This document shows positions 61,942 through 64,000 of a stretch of DNA of 64,000 nucleotides, piece after piece; the stretch's first letter is position 1; the number at the start of each line of letters is the position of its first letter. The notes under the pieces are model-generated. The model did no database searches. It was not told the DNA's origin and was given only the letters and a program-made list of their open reading frames with translations. Location: positions 4,280,765 through 4,344,764 of the forward strand of contig OZ025869.1 in NCBI GenBank assembly GCA_964019415.1, in the 5' to 3' direction. A program made the position numbers and the translations under genes. Source of the DNA: Ianthella basta (taxonomy: Eukaryota; Porifera; Demospongiae; Verongiida; Ianthellidae).

Positions 61942-64000
61942 GGAAAACCCTACCCGTAAAGGCACTCGCCAATGGAGGTGGACGTTCCTTGGTGGCTAGA
62001 AGTAGTGACGGCAATTGTGCAAATTAGCCTTCTGCCATGAACGTCCACCTCCCCAGCCTTGTGGATGATGGCAGTGTGGGCTTTGCCCACAAGCCTTCGG
62101 GCGGAACAGAGGGCTTCATACCTCAGGTGGTGGTGGGCACCATCGGGGCAGTGGTAAAGATGGTTGATCTCAAGGGCATCGTGGCCATGGCACCTGAATG
62201 CCACCAGGTCACCACGCATGCCCTCTCACCAGATAATGGCTGGGGCTCTCATGTACACAAAGTCTCTCAGCCCAGGCATGTGGGTGACTACGAGGTAGCC
62301 TCCGTCGCCATCAACTAAGATGATGGCCTGCTCAGGATGGGCGGCTACCTCAAAGTGGTGCCACATGCCAAGTTGGCTGTGGGGGTAGGAAGAGGGATCA
62401 CCTGCTGATGGACATGGCAGATGGCCTGGTGAGTCCCAGCTGCCAGCAGCCGGGCATGGGTTGGGATAACTATGGTGGACTCAACACATTGGGTGAAGAG
62501 TGCGTGGGTGGAGGGGAGCCAGCATACATCTGTATGCACTGGCAGAAGAAAGATGGTGTGATGTTCGCCAGGCTGTCCCTGGCAAACATACCCATGACCT
62601 GTGATGCCTTACACAGCATCCTCACTCCAGCTGCTCCCTGGCCTGGCCGACAAAGAGCATGTGTGCACTCCTCACATCCACAGCTGTACAGGATGGCATC
62701 GTAGCATCGGATGGCCAGTTCAGTTATAGCTGGCTCACAGGCAGTTGCATTTGGCAGGTTTGACGGTATATATAGCACCAAACCTGGACTTTAATTATGA
62801 ATTGCATGACCACACACTGCCAATGCTGGCATAAAAATCACTTATGGATATACATCCTGCTGTGGGCACGCAGGTTTGTACATGGTGAATATCAAGTCAA
62901 CTTATTCAAAGGCATAATCACCCCAGGTGGCTATCAAGTGAATCCATTCAAATGGCTTATATGCCCTCTGTATAACATATACTATGTAGTCTATATTTGA
63001 ATGCACATGAAGCCAGTATTATTCACTGTCATTATTAATTTCATTATTCAAAATTGTATTCATGTTTTAATATCAGCAAAATAGTGTTCGTGACAAGTTA
63101 TTGTTTCTAAAGCCATGCATCTTCTTAACTATTTTTCCTAGTAAAGCAACCATCATCAATGAAAGTCTTGGTAATTTGTCATCACAAGCGCTCGCACCAG
63201 CACTGAACAACAGCAGCCTCTTTTAAATCCAATAGACTGATCACTGTAGACTTGCTGCAAAGGTGACAGTTGGCGTGGGAGCTCTGCATCAAACTGGCCT
63301 CGAGTGGCAATCACTAAACGTTGTGCCTGCCTTCTCGGTTAGTGGCAACCCGATCAGCGAACACTGCTATTTCTTCACCTCCCTGTCCACAATCCGCGAA
63401 TCCTCCACTCTGTCTTCAGCCAAAGGAGTATGTGTGCATGGGGTAGTCCCCACTTCTGCCATTCAAAAGAGTACGACCAGCACTGGGGTGACCCAAACAC
63501 TCCTTAGGTCAGCATGCCCATCAACCTGGAAGTCAAGAAAGATAAGTGGCTATAAGATTATGTTGGCACTGTCTACGGAGCTGCATGTGTGTCCCAATTT
63601 ACGTCTTCAGCTTGTGTGCTGTAGCTGTCTGCCCTTAGCTTCTTTCGTTCGGTGTAAATGACTGAGAGACACTGACTCAGTTTTGCGGTGCATGTGTAAC
63701 ACAAACTGCTGCACAGATCTCCTTCCACGTAAGAAGATGTTAAAAGTCATTCTGACGTTGCATCAGCCTGTTTGCATATATGTTCATGGCTGACAGCTAT
63801 ACCACTTTTGCTCTGCGTCTCTCGGAACTGGATGTGGTAAACAATGATAAACTTAACTGAACTGAACACAATGTCTCAGAGAGCAAAGAAGTTTGTGGAG
63901 AGAAGGCACCACATTTTGTCAAGTCACTGGTTTGACATGCTATATACCACAGTCCATGTAGAGAAATGGAGTGTTATGCTGTCATTGTGCCACTGGCATC
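61942..64000. other. unassigned; GC-richer block then intergenic
   Basis: 61960-62770 is GC-richer and open on both strands (plus 62037-62318 with GFIPQVVVGTIGAVVKMVDL; minus 61950-62219), so it may be a transposon or gene fragment, but no family was recognised. 62800-64000 shows only short ORFs (63263-63661) without domain support. Confidence 0.35.

Noticed and set aside
62037..62318. Plus-strand ORF resembling an SH3/RCC1-like protein
   Set aside because: Resemblance was only loose and the opposite strand is equally open; left unassigned.
1..64000. tRNA or rRNA genes
   Set aside because: No cloverleaf with A/B boxes and no rRNA-like sequence was noticed; a covariance-model scan would be needed to exclude degenerate tRNA pseudogenes.

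Overview
The window looks like nuclear DNA of an invertebrate animal, most plausibly a demosponge. Evidence: GT-AG introns of roughly 40-250 nt, intron-split genes on both strands, no bacterial operons or rRNA, many TG/CA and TAGC/GCATGC simple repeats, and a very high density of old transposable elements. The organism call is inference; another marine invertebrate is possible.

Layout. 0.3-3.2 kb: minus-strand non-LTR retrotransposon with a reverse transcriptase and a restriction-like endonuclease (RLE), broken by one frameshift; next to it (3.4-3.7 kb) is an exon resembling the zinc-binding N-terminal region of RAG1, then a 120-bp MITE. 5.5-6.4 kb: small four-exon acidic gene. 8.5-10.4 kb: minus-strand leucine-rich multi-exon gene. 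11.3-16.4 kb: a LINE remnant split by a 4,046-bp Tc1/mariner-type transposon with clear inverted repeats and a TA duplication. That transposon carries a full-length DD34E transposase and, on the other strand, a spliced second gene whose intron holds a 266-bp MITE with related ends. 17.7-18.8 kb: a RanBP2-type zinc-finger gene facing a membrane-protein first exon. 19.0-20.7 kb: a second RLE retroelement remnant. 21.3-29.1 kb: a decayed Helitron (2A-like peptide, 23-residue repeats, HUH Rep, Pif1 helicase, OTU protease). 32-33.6 kb: DUF7869 and ISXO2-type transposase remnants. 34.5-35.3 and 39.4-40.0 kb: two more copies of the RanBP2-finger gene. 36.7-38.9 kb: HECT-like fragment and a short ZBED hAT element. 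40-48 kb: tandem and dispersed repeats, a PPM1D-like phosphatase remnant and a second hAT. 49-54 kb: BEN-domain, piggyBac, FN3 and LINE remnants, including a piggyBac that landed at a TTAA inside a Helitron helicase. 54.1-55 kb: a small transposon carrying a Myb/SANT-like gene. 55-62 kb: a duplicated minus-strand segment, ankyrin exons, and a TM/coiled-coil gene.

Most coding material is transposon-derived and broken. The host-like or intact-looking genes are the 5.5-kb gene, the 39.4-kb RanBP2-finger gene (and its two damaged relatives), the two genes of the 4-kb transposon, the leucine-rich gene and the 57-58 kb gene. The most novel-looking items are the two-gene mariner-type transposon and the three-copy RanBP2-finger gene family with a conserved short C-terminus. 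Exon joins were worked out by eye from splice signals and reading phase, without transcripts.
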